A DNA stretch of 64,000 nucleotides. It comes from Mesorhizobium caraganae. GTDB lineage: Bacteria > Pseudomonadota > Alphaproteobacteria > Rhizobiales > Rhizobiaceae. A model generated the notes under the pieces. That model was not told the origin of the DNA, made no database searches, and saw only the letters and a list, made by a program, of their open reading frames with translations. A program made the position numbers and the translations under genes. The stretch covers positions 682,001 through 746,000 of the forward strand of contig NZ_JAFCGY010000001.1 of assembly GCF_016836705.1 (NCBI RefSeq), read 5' to 3'. This document shows positions 1 through 8,121 of the stretch, in pieces (within the stretch, counting starts at the first letter, position 1; each line of letters starts with the position of its first letter).

Positions 1-97
1 ACAGCACCCAGCCAAGCGCAATGGTGATCGTCGGAAACAGGATGTGGAACGAAATGTTCGCCCCGAACTGCATACGCGACAGGATGAGCGGGTCCAT
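1..97 (-). CDS. cydA: cytochrome bd-type ubiquinol oxidase subunit I, 5' end only
   Basis: Reading leftwards from the ATG at 95-97, the first 32 residues match the conserved N-terminus of cytochrome bd oxidase subunit I (starts MDPLILSRMQFGANISFHIL, then a hydrophobic helix with FPTITIALGW). This family carries haems b558, b595 and d in the inner membrane and oxidises quinol with O2 at high affinity; subunit II is expected downstream, outside the window. The gene runs off the left edge, so only the start is seen. The cyanide-insensitive CioA branch shares this N-terminus and cannot be excluded. Confidence 0.85.
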   Translation of the reverse strand, partial: MDPLILSRMQFGANISFHILFPTITIALGWVL

Positions 98-348
98 GGC
101 GGGCTCCGGCTGCTGTTTGTGATTGAAGAATAGGGCGGAAGCCCAGCCCGGTCAAAGCGGCGTGGCGCCACGCGGGGCGCGTTGTCGCAGCAGATCGGGC
201 CAAACCCTCAGCGTCCCCCAATACCCTTGGCGAAACCCTCGAAAAGAGAACGTTTGTCCAGAATTGTCAGCAGCGGCATTGACTTCCGGCCGTGCGCACC
301 GACATTCAGCGCAATAATAATCCCTTTCAAGCAGTCGTTTCCCGCCTC

Positions 349-1290
349 ATGTCTTCCACTATCTCGCCCTCCATCATTGCGATTTCCGGGGTCACCAAGA
401 CCTATGCCACCGGCTTCAAGGCGCTGAAGGAAATCAACCTCGACATCGAACGCGGCGAGATCTTCGCGCTGCTGGGGCCGAACGGCGCCGGCAAGACGAC
501 GCTGATCTCCATCGTCTGCGGCATCGTCAACCGTTCGTCGGGCACGGTCACCGTGGACGGCCATGACATCGGCAAGGACTACCGCGCCGCGCGCAGCCTG
601 ATCGGGCTTGTGCCGCAGGAATTGACCATCGACGCCTTCGAGACGGTGTGGACGACGGTCAATTACAGCCGCGGCCTGTTCGGCAAGGCGCCCAACCCGG
701 GCTTCGTCGAGAAGGTGCTGCGCGACCTCTCGCTGTGGGACAAGAAGGACGCCAAGGCGATCACGCTGTCTGGCGGCATGAAGCGCAGGCTGATGATCGC
801 AAAGGCGCTGTCGCATGAGCCGCGCGTGCTGTTCCTCGATGAGCCGACGGCCGGCGTCGACGTCGAGCTGCGCCAGGACATGTGGGCGATGGTGCGCCGG
901 CTGCGCGACGACGGCGTCACTATCATCCTCACCACGCATTACATCGAAGAGGCCGAGGCGATGGCCGACCGCGTCGGCGTCATTAACAAGGGCGAGATCA
1001 TCCTGGTCGAAGGCAAGGCCGAGCTGATGCACAAGCTTGGACGCAAGCGGCTGCTGCTGGAGCTGCGCACGCCGCTGACCGCCGTTCCCGATGCTTTCTC
1101 GCGCTACAAGCTGGAGCTGTCGCCGGATGGCACACAGCTGACCTACACCTATGACAATCAGAGCGAACGCCCCGGCGTCGCCTCGCTGCTGCGCGAGCTC
1201 GAGGCGGCCTGCATCCAGTTCCGTGACATGGACACGCAAAACAGCTCGCTCGAGGAGATTTTCGTCAATCTGCTGAGGCAAGAACCATGA
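349..1290 (+). CDS. ABC-2 type transporter ATP-binding protein (YadG-like)
   Basis: A 313-residue nucleotide-binding subunit of an ABC exporter. Walker A is [10 protein letters not shown], the signature is LSGGMKRRL and Walker B is [12 protein letters not shown], so ATP hydrolysis should be intact. The C-terminal tail is typical of the YadG/NodI/DrrA-like branch. An upstream in-frame GTG at 292 would add 19 residues unlike the family, so the ATG at 349 is preferred. The 4-bp ATGA overlap with the permease gene shows translational coupling. The pair would form an exporter of unknown substrate. Confidence 0.9.
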   Translation: MSSTISPSIIAISGVTKTYATGFKALKEINLDIERGEIFALLGPNGAGKTTLISIVCGIVNRSSGTVTVDGHDIGKDYRAARSLIGLVPQELTIDAFETVWTTVNYSRGLFGKAPNPGFVEKVLRDLSLWDKKDAKAITLSGGMKRRLMIAKALSHEPRVLFLDEPTAGVDVELRQDMWAMVRRLRDDGVTIILTTHYIEEAEAMADRVGVINKGEIILVEGKAELMHKLGRKRLLLELRTPLTAVPDAFSRYKLELSPDGTQLTYTYDNQSERPGVASLLRELEAACIQFRDMDTQNSSLEEIFVNLLRQEP

Positions 1291-2048
1291 ATTGGCGCGC
1301 AGTCTGGGCGATCTACCGGGTCGAGATGGCGCGAGCGTTCCGCACCGTGCTGCAGAGCATCGTCTCGCCGGTGATCTCGACATCGCTCTATTTCGTCGTC
1401 TTCGGCTCGGCCATCGGCTCGCGCATCACCGAGATCGACGGCATCAGCTACGGCGCCTTCATCGTGCCCGGCCTGATCATGCTGTCGCTGTTGACGCAGT
1501 CGATTTCCAATGCCTCATTCGCCATCTACTTCCCGAAATTCGTCGGCTCGATCTACGAATTGCTGTCGGCGCCGGTGTCCTATCTTGAGATCGTCATTGC
1601 CTATGTCGGTGGCGCCGCGACCAAGTCGATCATCCTCGGCCTGATCATCCTGGCCACGGCCTCGCTGTTCGTGCCGCTGCACATCCAGCATCCGTTCTGG
1701 ATGCTGGCCTTCCTGGTGCTGACGGCGGTGACCTTCAGCCTGTTCGGCTTCATCATCGGCATCTGGGCGAAAAGCTTCGAGCAGCTGCAGCTGGTGCCGC
1801 TGCTGATCATCACGCCGCTGACCTTCCTTGGCGGCAGCTTCTATTCGATCAACATGCTGCCCGAGGTCTGGCGCACGGTGACGCTGTTCAACCCGGTCGT
1901 CTATCTGATCAGCGGCTTCCGCTGGAGCTTTTATGGCAAGTCCGACGTCTCGGTCGGCGTCAGCCTCGGCATGACCGTGGTGTTCCTGGCCATCTGCATC
2001 GCCATCGTCGCCTGGATATTCCGGACCGGCTACCGGCTGCGCAACTGA
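1287..2048 (+). CDS. ABC-2 type transporter permease (YadH-like)
   Basis: A 253-residue integral membrane protein with about six hydrophobic segments and the ABC-2 family pattern ([15 protein letters not shown] followed by [12 protein letters not shown] near residues 180-215). It begins in the stop codon of the ATPase gene (ATGA), so the two are one operon. It should dimerise in the inner membrane and work with the preceding ATPase. YadH, NodJ and DrrB families share this fold; no nod box or nodulation gene is nearby, so a NodIJ role is not indicated. Confidence 0.9.
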   Translation: MNWRAVWAIYRVEMARAFRTVLQSIVSPVISTSLYFVVFGSAIGSRITEIDGISYGAFIVPGLIMLSLLTQSISNASFAIYFPKFVGSIYELLSAPVSYLEIVIAYVGGAATKSIILGLIILATASLFVPLHIQHPFWMLAFLVLTAVTFSLFGFIIGIWAKSFEQLQLVPLLIITPLTFLGGSFYSINMLPEVWRTVTLFNPVVYLISGFRWSFYGKSDVSVGVSLGMTVVFLAICIAIVAWIFRTGYRLRN

Positions 2049-2071
2049 CGAACCGTGGCTTCGGCCAAGGG

Positions 2072-3103
2072 CTAGACCGCCTTGATCAGGCGCAGCAATC
2101 CCAGCATCTCGACCAGCGTGCCTTTGCGGAAGGCGATGTAGGTCGGCTCCTCGACGCCGTGGAAGCGGCGCTTGAACGCCGCCTGGCCCTTCAGGTTGAA
2201 CTTGCTGCGGTTGACCCAGGGCGATTCATAGGCGCGCTCAAAAGCGTTGCGCCAGAAGCTCGATTCGGCAAATTCATTGGCCCCGACGTCGAGCATCGGC
2301 GACAGGCCGAGCGTAACGACGGAAATGCCCTCGCCGCGAAAGCGGTCGACGGCGAATTTGGTCAGGCCGATTTCGGCATGCGGCGAAGCATCGATATGCT
2401 TGCGCTTGAACGAGGTGGTATAGCCGATCACCTTGCCGTCCCTGAACAGCGGGTCGAAATCGAGCAAGGCGACGAGCTCGCCTTCCGGGCTGTAGAGCAC
2501 GAAACGGCGCATATCGATGCCGAGATGATCGGCGAAGGGACGGTTGAGGAACGCCATCTCCCAGCGCTTGACGATGCGGTCGGCCCGCCAGTTCTGCGAC
2601 AGGCGCTGGACCTCGTCGAGATAGACCGCTCCCTCGCCAAAGGAAAACCCCTTCTTCAACAGCCAGCGTTCTGAATAGCGCACGGTTTCGTTGCGCTTGC
2701 CGGAAAAGTCGTGCGCGGGAAGCTCCAGCCGCGTGTCGATGCCGAGACGGTTGACCTGGTAGCCGAGCCCGGACAGCACGCGCGCCGTCGGTTCGCCGAT
2801 CTGTACGAACCACGGGCTGTCTGCGGCTTCGACGAACCGTCTTATGTAGTCGGGCCGATCGGGCAGGTAGGCCACCGGGTCACCGAGCGCGAAATGGTGC
2901 TTCATCTTGGTGCCGAAGGCGATATAGCCCTCAGTGTCGCCGAAATAGGACAGTTTTTGCTGTACGGCGGTCGAATAGGCCAGCGAGAAGTCGCCGTGCC
3001 GGCGGACCAGCGCCAGCCGCTCGACATGGGTCAGATCCTGGCGCGGCACCTTGGCTGCAGCGCCCTCCAGCAGTCTGTCGAGAAAGATACGCAAGGAGGG
3101 CAT
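2072..3103 (-). CDS. DUF2156 (phosphatidylglycerol lysyltransferase C-terminal-like) protein
   Basis: A soluble 343-residue protein resembling the GNAT-fold domain of MprF/LysX-type aminoacyl-lipid synthases (DUF2156). Visible family features are an N-terminal segment with FGDTEGYIAFGTKMKHHFALGDPV and a C-terminal block ending WVNRSKFNLKGQAAFKRRF. There are no membrane helices, so it is not a complete MprF flippase-synthase. The ATG at 3103 starting MPSLRIFLDR is preferred over the longer ORF to 3148, whose extra 15 residues look non-native. It converges with the ABC permease. Substrate is unknown. Confidence 0.75.
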   Translation of the reverse strand: MPSLRIFLDRLLEGAAAKVPRQDLTHVERLALVRRHGDFSLAYSTAVQQKLSYFGDTEGYIAFGTKMKHHFALGDPVAYLPDRPDYIRRFVEAADSPWFVQIGEPTARVLSGLGYQVNRLGIDTRLELPAHDFSGKRNETVRYSERWLLKKGFSFGEGAVYLDEVQRLSQNWRADRIVKRWEMAFLNRPFADHLGIDMRRFVLYSPEGELVALLDFDPLFRDGKVIGYTTSFKRKHIDASPHAEIGLTKFAVDRFRGEGISVVTLGLSPMLDVGANEFAESSFWRNAFERAYESPWVNRSKFNLKGQAAFKRRFHGVEEPTYIAFRKGTLVEMLGLLRLIKAV

Positions 3104-3200
3104 GGTCGAGCTTCCGCGTGCCGATGATAAACAGAGGCCTGCCCCCAAGGCCTCGAATCAGTCGCATTGACGCGACCTCATTATCGATCATATCGCCCAT

Positions 3201-3228
3201 GTGCCATACAGGACGTGCCATATAGGAC
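3201..3228. repeat. 14-bp tandem direct repeat (two copies)
   Basis: GTGCCATACAGGAC at 3201-3214 is followed directly by GTGCCATATAGGAC at 3215-3228, 13 of 14 identical. It sits in the divergent promoter region between the DUF2156 gene and the flavin monooxygenase gene, so it could be a regulator-binding repeat. Chance duplication cannot be excluded. Confidence 0.5.
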
Positions 3229-3266
3229 GGGTCCCCATCGCGCAGCTAAAAGGGAATCTCGACCGA

Positions 3267-4439
3267 ATGGCGGCAACGACAAGCGAAACGATCCCTATCG
3301 TCCGGGGGCCGAAAGGCTCTGATGAGACGGTGATCGTCATCGGCGCCGGGGCGGCCGGCTTGGCAGCTGCCGACGCGCTTGGCCGGCGCGGTATGGCGGC
3401 GGTTGTGCTGGACAAGGAACAGCGGATCGCCGAACCGTGGCGGCGACGGCACGAGAAGCTGACCCTCAATACGCATCGCGCGCTGTCGGCCCTGCCCGGT
3501 CTCGCCTATCCATCGCGCACCGCCGCCTTTCCGAACAAGGATGTCATCGTTGGCTATCTCAATGATTTTGCCCGCGCCCGCGGCATAAGGGTCGAATTCG
3601 GCACCGCCGTCGAACGGATCGAGCGCAACGGCGGCCACTGGCTCGTCCATACCAGTCAAGGAGTGCTGAGCGCACGTCACGTCATCGTTGCCACCGGCCG
3701 TGACCGCTTGCCGTGGACGCCGGACTGGGCAGGCAAGGCGACTTTCACCGGCAAGCTCGTCCACGCCGCTGATTTCGGCACAGCGGAAGACTATGCCGGC
3801 AAAAAAGTGCTGGTGGTCGGGGCCGGAAATTCCGGCTTCGACGTGCTCAATCATCTTGCCCGCGCCGATACGGAAGCTGTGTGGCTGTCGGCCAGGCAGG
3901 GTCCGTCGTTGATGCCGAAGCGGATCGGCAAGATTGCCGTGGCGCGCTTCGGCGGCTTCATGGCGATGCTGCCGACGTGGATTGCCGACGCCGTGATCGC
4001 CGCGACGCAACGCCTAGTGTTCGGCGACCTCACCCGTTTTGGACTGCCGCCGGCGCCGAAAGGCGGCGCCAGCCGGCTCGGCGTCGAGCAGATTGCTATT
4101 GCCGTCGACGACGGCGCCGTCGCCGCGCTGAGGGCCGGACGGATTTCGGTGGTGGCGCCCATGGCGGCCTTCGAAGGCGCGAGCGTGCGGTTGAAGGACG
4201 ATACGGTGATTGAACCGGATGTGGTGATCGCAGCGACCGGCTATCGCACCGGGCTGGAAACCATGCTCGGCGATCTCGGCGTGCTCGACGCCAAGGGCGT
4301 GCCGAAGGCCAACGGCGGCACGCCGAGCGGCCAGCCCCGTCTGTGGTTCATCGGCATGCGGCCCAGCCTGACCAGCTATTTCCACAGCGCCGGCCTGCAG
4401 GCCGAAGCGATCGCCAGGCAGATCGTCAGAGGGTCGTAG
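3267..4439 (+). CDS. flavin-containing monooxygenase (NAD(P)-binding, FAD-dependent)
   Basis: A 390-residue two-dinucleotide-binding-domain flavoprotein. The FAD Rossmann motif is VIVIGAGAAGLAAADALG near the N-terminus, the NAD(P)H Rossmann motif VLVVGAGNSGFDVLNHLA lies near residue 180, and the C-terminal ATGYRTGLE motif closes the FAD site. This layout fits the flavin monooxygenase/YUCCA/CzcO-like group; the substrate is not readable. The ATG at 3267 starts MAATTSETIPI; an upstream ATG at 3201 would add 22 residues encoded by the tandem repeat and is less likely. Confidence 0.8.
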   Translation: MAATTSETIPIVRGPKGSDETVIVIGAGAAGLAAADALGRRGMAAVVLDKEQRIAEPWRRRHEKLTLNTHRALSALPGLAYPSRTAAFPNKDVIVGYLNDFARARGIRVEFGTAVERIERNGGHWLVHTSQGVLSARHVIVATGRDRLPWTPDWAGKATFTGKLVHAADFGTAEDYAGKKVLVVGAGNSGFDVLNHLARADTEAVWLSARQGPSLMPKRIGKIAVARFGGFMAMLPTWIADAVIAATQRLVFGDLTRFGLPPAPKGGASRLGVEQIAIAVDDGAVAALRAGRISVVAPMAAFEGASVRLKDDTVIEPDVVIAATGYRTGLETMLGDLGVLDAKGVPKANGGTPSGQPRLWFIGMRPSLTSYFHSAGLQAEAIARQIVRGS

Positions 4440-4471
4440 CGGCCTTTGCGATTGGCTGAGGCACCCCGTCC

Positions 4472-4654
4472 CTTCGTCGTCCGCGGGCGAAGCAAGGAGC
4501 GAAGCGACGCACCGCAGATCCGAGGCTCCATGCCGCGACTGTGAGCTACAAGGCGGTTCTGCTCCGCTGCACTCCACGGCCAAGGTCGCGGCGGCATGGA
4601 TCCCAGGGTCTTCGCGACGCCGCTGCGCGGCCGCTCCCCCCAGGGACGACGAAG
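4472..4654. repeat. imperfect palindromic intergenic element
   Basis: The 280-bp gap between the monooxygenase and MarR genes holds a GC-rich element bounded by inverted arms CTTCGTCGTCC (4472-4482) and GGACGACGAAG (4644-4654). Inside are a second related pair, CCATGCCGCGAC and GTCGCGGCGGCATGG. The structure resembles large rhizobial intergenic palindromes. No ORF in it looks coding. It is a different family from the other repeats in the window. Confidence 0.6.
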
Positions 4655-4705
4655 CTGAGAGGCTCCGCCCTCCTGCAGGGTAGTCTTGATTCCATTTCTT
4701 GCTTT

Positions 4706-4715
4706 GTTATATAAC
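4706..4715. promoter_or_regulatory. putative MarR operator palindrome
   Basis: GTTATATAAC is a perfect 10-bp palindrome ending 5 bp before the proposed ATG of the MarR-family gene, in an AT-rich patch of otherwise GC-rich DNA. MarR proteins commonly bind short palindromes over their own promoter, so autoregulation is a reasonable inference. No footprint evidence is visible. Confidence 0.45.
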
Positions 4716-4720
4716 ATGTA

Positions 4721-5227
4721 ATGAACAAGGTGCGGACCACAATGGAAGACATCATTCGATCTCTTGGCTACCTCACCCTCGGCAGCAGGCTGAAGCGGAT
4801 CGGCGAGCAGCTGCAGGCCGATACGCAGCGCATGCTCGATGGTCTGGAGGTGCCGGTCCAATCGAGCCAGTACCCTCTGCTGGCCGCGCTCGATCGGCTT
4901 GGGCCGCTGCCGGTCGGCGAGCTGGCGCAGTCGCTCGGGATCACCCAGCCGGGCGTGACACGCAGCGTAGCGCTGCTGACCGAGTTAGGACTGGTCGAGG
5001 TTGTTCAGTCGGACGGTGACCAGCGCCGCAGGATGGTCTCGCTGACCGGGAATGGGCAGCGTCTCGTCAGCAGAGCGAAGCGGGACGTCTGGCCGCGCAT
5101 CGAGAACGCCGTCGCCGACCTGTGCAGAGGCCTGACAGGGCCACTTCTAGAACAGCTCTCCGCCATCGAGGACGGCCTGGCGGCAGCCCCACTCGAGCGT
5201 CGCGTGAAGCAGGATGCTGTGCCATGA
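4721..5227 (+). CDS. MarR family transcriptional regulator
   Basis: A 168-residue winged-helix regulator. The helix-turn-helix is seen at LPVGELAQSLGITQPGVTRSVALLTELGLVE and the wing at QSDGDQRRRMVSLT, both typical of MarR. MarR proteins act as dimers, usually repressing and released by small ligands. The next gene, an acetyltransferase, starts inside its stop codon (ATGA), so the pair is co-translated. The start is uncertain: ATG 4721 gives MNKVRTTMED, while ATG 4742 (MEDIIRSLGY) is possible; neither has a strong ribosome site. Confidence 0.88.
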   Translation: MNKVRTTMEDIIRSLGYLTLGSRLKRIGEQLQADTQRMLDGLEVPVQSSQYPLLAALDRLGPLPVGELAQSLGITQPGVTRSVALLTELGLVEVVQSDGDQRRRMVSLTGNGQRLVSRAKRDVWPRIENAVADLCRGLTGPLLEQLSAIEDGLAAAPLERRVKQDAVP

Positions 5228-5904
5228 GCCATGTCCTCGACCGGCCCGTCTGGAGCGCGCTCGACACGCGGCATCGCATCTTTGCCTATGGCGACGAGCT
5301 CGCCAGGCGCTATCCCGCGTCGATCGTTCCCTTCGCCGCCACCGCGACCGACGACGCCGAAAGCCTGCAGGCGCTCGCAAGACTCGTTCCAGCAGGTGAA
5401 AGCGTGTTTATGCTTCAGGCGGATCCTATTGCCCTGCCGTCTGAACTGACCGCGACCGTGACCGCCTTCGGTGTTCAGATGGTCGCCGAGGCGCCGTTAC
5501 CCGCCGTGTCGGATGAGCGCGTCCAGCAACTGACGCTGGACGATGCGGCCGAGATGCTCGCTCTGGCGTCGCTGACCAAGCCCGGGCCGTTCACGCTCAA
5601 GGCGCTCAGCATCGGCGATTTCTGGGGCGTGAAGATCAATGGCAGGCTGGCGGCGATGGCCGGCGAGCGCATGAAGCAGCCCGGTTACAGCGAACTCAGC
5701 GGCGTGTGCTCGCATCCGGACTTTCGCGGCGGCGGCCTTGGCCGGCTGCTGTCGGTGTTCGTGTCCAACCGGATCATGGCGCGCGGCGAGGTTCCCTACC
5801 TGCACGCCTATGCCGACAATGCCAACGCGATTCGGTTATACGAATCCATCGGCTTCCAACTGAGGTCAAAGATGAACGTGGCCGTCGTGCAGCGCGCCGG
5901 CTAG
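5224..5904 (+). CDS. GNAT family N-acetyltransferase (FR47-like)
   Basis: A 226-residue protein whose C-terminal half carries the GNAT acetyl-CoA site: GVCSHPDFRGGGLGRLLSVF (motif A) followed by HAYADNANAIRLYESIGF (motif B). This matches the FR47 subgroup. The N-terminal 120 residues are family-specific. It overlaps the MarR gene by 4 bp, suggesting the regulator controls this enzyme, perhaps in modifying a toxic small molecule. The acceptor is unknown. Confidence 0.85.
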   Translation: MSHVLDRPVWSALDTRHRIFAYGDELARRYPASIVPFAATATDDAESLQALARLVPAGESVFMLQADPIALPSELTATVTAFGVQMVAEAPLPAVSDERVQQLTLDDAAEMLALASLTKPGPFTLKALSIGDFWGVKINGRLAAMAGERMKQPGYSELSGVCSHPDFRGGGLGRLLSVFVSNRIMARGEVPYLHAYADNANAIRLYESIGFQLRSKMNVAVVQRAG

Positions 5905-5918
5905 GCCGCCTTGGGGGC

Positions 5919-6143
5919 TCAGGCTGATTTCGACTCCAACCGGCGGAAACCGACGGTTTCCATAAGCATTTCCTCCTCGACCATCCCGGCATTGTGGAGC
6001 GCGAGCAAGTTCAGCGCGATCTCCCGCGCCTCCGCCGAATCGGGATGCACGTCGCGCCTGCGGCAGGCCTCGTCGAACACACGTTGCAGCTTGGCGATGT
6101 CGTCGGGCCTGAGCAGGCCACGGTCATAAACAGACTTCGGCAT
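5919..6143 (-). CDS. small conserved hypothetical protein
   Basis: A 74-residue soluble protein starting MPKSVYDRGLLRPDDIAKLQ. I recognise the pattern as a small hypothetical conserved in Rhizobiales, but no function is known to me. It is rich in charged helix-forming residues with no membrane segment. An upstream in-frame ATG at 6158 would add five residues. It converges with the GNAT gene, 14 bp apart. Confidence 0.7.
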   Translation of the reverse strand: MPKSVYDRGLLRPDDIAKLQRVFDEACRRRDVHPDSAEAREIALNLLALHNAGMVEEEMLMETVGFRRLESKSA

Positions 6144-6307
6144 GGCAGCCTCCGCCACAAGATCTAGGGCGCCAAGAATAAATGTCCAATCTTTCCCGAG
6201 GCTTGACCAAATCCAGGCAGGAGAGCGGTTTTGGCGGCCAAACCGTCCCCAGTCCTCGCCGCTGGCGTGTTGCCTGTTCGACCCCTGGGCTGGTCACATT
6301 TTTTTGC

Positions 6308-6343
6308 GGCATGACGGACGGTTTCAAACCGCCAAGTCATGCC
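6308..6343. other. imperfect hairpin upstream of the SMR-like gene
   Basis: GGCATGAC (6308-6315) pairs with GTCATGCC (6336-6343), enclosing CGGTT/AACCG arms, just after a run of seven T. It lies about 80 bp before the GTG start at 6421. It could be a transcript leader structure or an operator. The rest of the 277-bp gap from 6144 to 6420 shows nothing else I can support. Confidence 0.35.
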
Positions 6344-6420
6344 CTGCGCCAATGCCCCTTGCTTGACGAGCCCGCGTGCTTGCGAAACAAGGGCTGCCAC
6401 AAACGGCAGCGAGGCACAAA

Positions 6421-6762
6421 GTGAGTTTCTGGGGACTGGCGCAGCTCGTCATTTCGACGGTGATCTTCCTACTGGCGGCAATCGCGGCCAAGCAATGGGG
6501 GCTGGCGCCGAGCCTCGGCAAGATCCTGCTGACGCTGGCGCTCTATACGGCGGGCAATCTGATGATGCTGCGGCTGGTCCGCGAGTTCGGCATGTCGGTG
6601 TCGTTCAGCCTGTCGGCGGTGATCCAGCTGGTGGCGGTCAACGCCGTGGCGCTGGTGTTCTTCGGCGAACGCGTCAATGCTTTGCAGGCAACCGGCATTG
6701 TGCTGGCCATCGCCGCCGTGGCGCTGATCACACTCGGGCCCTATCTACAGGGGCGGCTATAG
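6421..6762 (+). CDS. small four-helix membrane protein, SMR/EamA-like
   Basis: A 113-residue protein that is almost entirely four hydrophobic helices, the size and layout of small multidrug resistance or half-EamA transporters. The third helix region (VNAVALVFFGERVNALQATG) resembles the EamA/SMR pattern with a glutamate before the last helix. It lacks the clear EmrE helix-1 glutamate, so transport substrate cannot be assigned. The GTG at 6421 has a GCGAGG-type ribosome site and begins at the first helix. The stop is 4 bp before the PAP2 gene, so the two are likely cotranscribed. Confidence 0.6.
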   Translation: MSFWGLAQLVISTVIFLLAAIAAKQWGLAPSLGKILLTLALYTAGNLMMLRLVREFGMSVSFSLSAVIQLVAVNAVALVFFGERVNALQATGIVLAIAAVALITLGPYLQGRL

Positions 6763-6766
6763 TCCG

Positions 6767-7486
6767 ATGAAGGCCGCCATTCGTACCCTCGCCAACTGGA
6801 TCGAATTTCCGGTGCTGCTCGCCGGACTGATCATCGCCGGCGGACTGTGGGGGTTCGAGGAGCTGATGGAAGTGGCGCGCGACACCACCCCGCATGCTTT
6901 CGATACCGAGATCCTGCTCGCCTTCCGCCAGGCCGGCCATCCCGACGTTCCGCTCGGCCCGGTCTGGCTGCAGGGAGCGATGCGCGACATCACCAGCCTC
7001 GGCAGCTCCGCGGTGCTGGTGCTGATCGTGGCGGCGGTGATTGTCTATCTGCTGCTGATCCGCAAGGCAGGAACGGCGCTGTTCATCCTCGTGGCGGTGG
7101 CCGGCGGCCAGGCGCTGTCCAGCCTGTTGAAAGCCGGCGTCGACCGGCCGCGCCCGGACCTCGTCTCTCACCTGGCCAACGAGACCTCGCTGTCATTCCC
7201 AAGCGGCCATGCCATGGTCTCGGCGGTGACCTATCTGACGCTCGGCTCGTTGGCGGCGCGCTTCCTGCCGGGACGCACGACCAAAATCTTCGTGCTCTGC
7301 CTGGCGGTTTTGACGACGCTGCTGGTCGGCGTCAGCCGCGTCTATCTCGGCGTCCACTGGCCTTCCGACGTGCTCGCCGGCTGGTGCGCCGGCTTCGCCT
7401 GGGCAATGCTGTGCTGGCTGGCGGCACGGCTGCTGCAGCGGCGGCATGCGGTGGCGGATAGTGACAGCGAGCTTGAAAAAAACTAA
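6767..7486 (+). CDS. PAP2 superfamily membrane phosphatase
   Basis: A 239-residue polytopic protein with the three phosphatidic-acid-phosphatase motifs: KAGVDRPRP, PSGH, and SRVYLGVHWPSDV. The histidines in the last two are the catalytic residues in this superfamily. It should dephosphorylate a lipid phosphate or pyrophosphate (phosphatidic acid, undecaprenyl pyrophosphate or similar) at the periplasmic side. It is probably co-expressed with the four-helix protein just upstream. Confidence 0.9.
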   Translation: MKAAIRTLANWIEFPVLLAGLIIAGGLWGFEELMEVARDTTPHAFDTEILLAFRQAGHPDVPLGPVWLQGAMRDITSLGSSAVLVLIVAAVIVYLLLIRKAGTALFILVAVAGGQALSSLLKAGVDRPRPDLVSHLANETSLSFPSGHAMVSAVTYLTLGSLAARFLPGRTTKIFVLCLAVLTTLLVGVSRVYLGVHWPSDVLAGWCAGFAWAMLCWLAARLLQRRHAVADSDSELEKN

Positions 7487-7502
7487 CGGTCCGGAGCGGC
7501 AA

Positions 7503-7601
7503 TCAGATCAGCCGGTTGATCAGCCCGTGCCCGCAGCCTGCCAGCAGAAAAACCGCCGACAGCAAGGCTGCCGATGTCATCAAGGTCCTGAAAATCTTCA
7601 A
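7503..7601 (-). CDS. small putative lipoprotein (32 aa)
   Basis: A short peptide ending in a lipoprotein signal: a hydrophobic stretch MTSAALLSAVFLLAGC with lipobox LAGC, followed by only eight residues. A TTG start at 7601 is chosen because GGGGAG lies 7 bp upstream; longer ATG or GTG starts reading back to 7694 have no such site. If processed, the mature product would be a nine-residue lipid-anchored peptide, so it resembles entericidin-like tiny lipoproteins in design though not in sequence. Confidence 0.5.
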   Translation of the reverse strand: MKIFRTLMTSAALLSAVFLLAGCGHGLINRLI

Positions 7602-7685
7602 CTGATATCTCCCCGCCAATAAGAACCAAGGCGTTAGCGTAGCATGCTTCTCCCGTTTCCCGTCATCAGACTCCACAGATGCATC

Positions 7686-7719
7686 ATGTTTCATATATGC
7701 TTTATGATGGTTGAAACAT
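7686..7719. promoter_or_regulatory. inverted repeat in the XRE promoter region
   Basis: ATGTTTCA (7686-7693) and TGAAACAT (7712-7719) are perfect 8-bp arms separated by 18 bp, in an AT-rich patch. The site is 55 bp before the XRE gene start and 85 bp upstream of the divergent small lipoprotein gene. It is a candidate operator for the XRE protein. Confidence 0.45.
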
Positions 7720-7773
7720 CACCGTGATTGTATTATACGTAGAAACTGCAGACTCAGACGGGGGTTCCGGCCG

Positions 7774-8043
7774 ATGATCACTGCCGCGCAGATGCGCGCC
7801 GCGAGGGCGCTTGCCGGCATCGATCAGAAGACGCTCGCCGAACGCGCCGGGGTTTCGCTTCCGACCATTCAGCGCATGGAAGCGAGCGACGGCGTGGTCA
7901 GGGGCGTGGTCGACACGCTGATGAAGGTCATCCAGGCACTCGACGAGGCCGGGGTGGAACTGATCGGCGAGAACCAGACCAGCGAGCGCGGTGGCCGGGG
8001 CGTGCGCCTCAAGCCGGTCGCGCCGCCGAACCCGCAAGGCTGA
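7774..8043 (+). CDS. XRE family helix-turn-helix regulator
   Basis: An 89-residue protein, essentially one HTH domain: MRAARALAGIDQKTLAERAG, then VSLPTIQRMEAS as the recognition helix, then a short tail with LIGENQTSERGGRGVRL. Rhizobia carry many copies of this small type, often beside SulP transporters, as here. The ATG at 7774 begins directly at the domain; the upstream 21 residues of the longer frame are promoter sequence. It probably regulates itself and the SulP gene 78 bp downstream. Confidence 0.85.
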   Translation: MITAAQMRAARALAGIDQKTLAERAGVSLPTIQRMEASDGVVRGVVDTLMKVIQALDEAGVELIGENQTSERGGRGVRLKPVAPPNPQG

Positions 8044-8121
8044 GCCGGCATTAGTCGCGACGGCGACCGCCGACAGTCCTGCCGACGATCCCGCCGCCTT
8101 CACGCAAGCGGAAGGCAGTCC

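Noticed and set aside
349..2048. Nodulation exporter NodI-NodJ
   Set aside because: The ABC pair is of the same broad family, but there is no nod box, nodulation gene or lower-GC symbiosis-island character nearby.
6280..6300. GTTCGACCCC resembling a tRNA T-loop
   Set aside because: No acceptor, D or anticodon stems can be formed around it on either strand.
7503..8043. Toxin-antitoxin pair formed by the tiny lipoprotein and the small XRE protein
   Set aside because: The genes are divergent rather than co-operonic, the peptide is unlike known toxins, and this XRE type is usually beside SulP genes.
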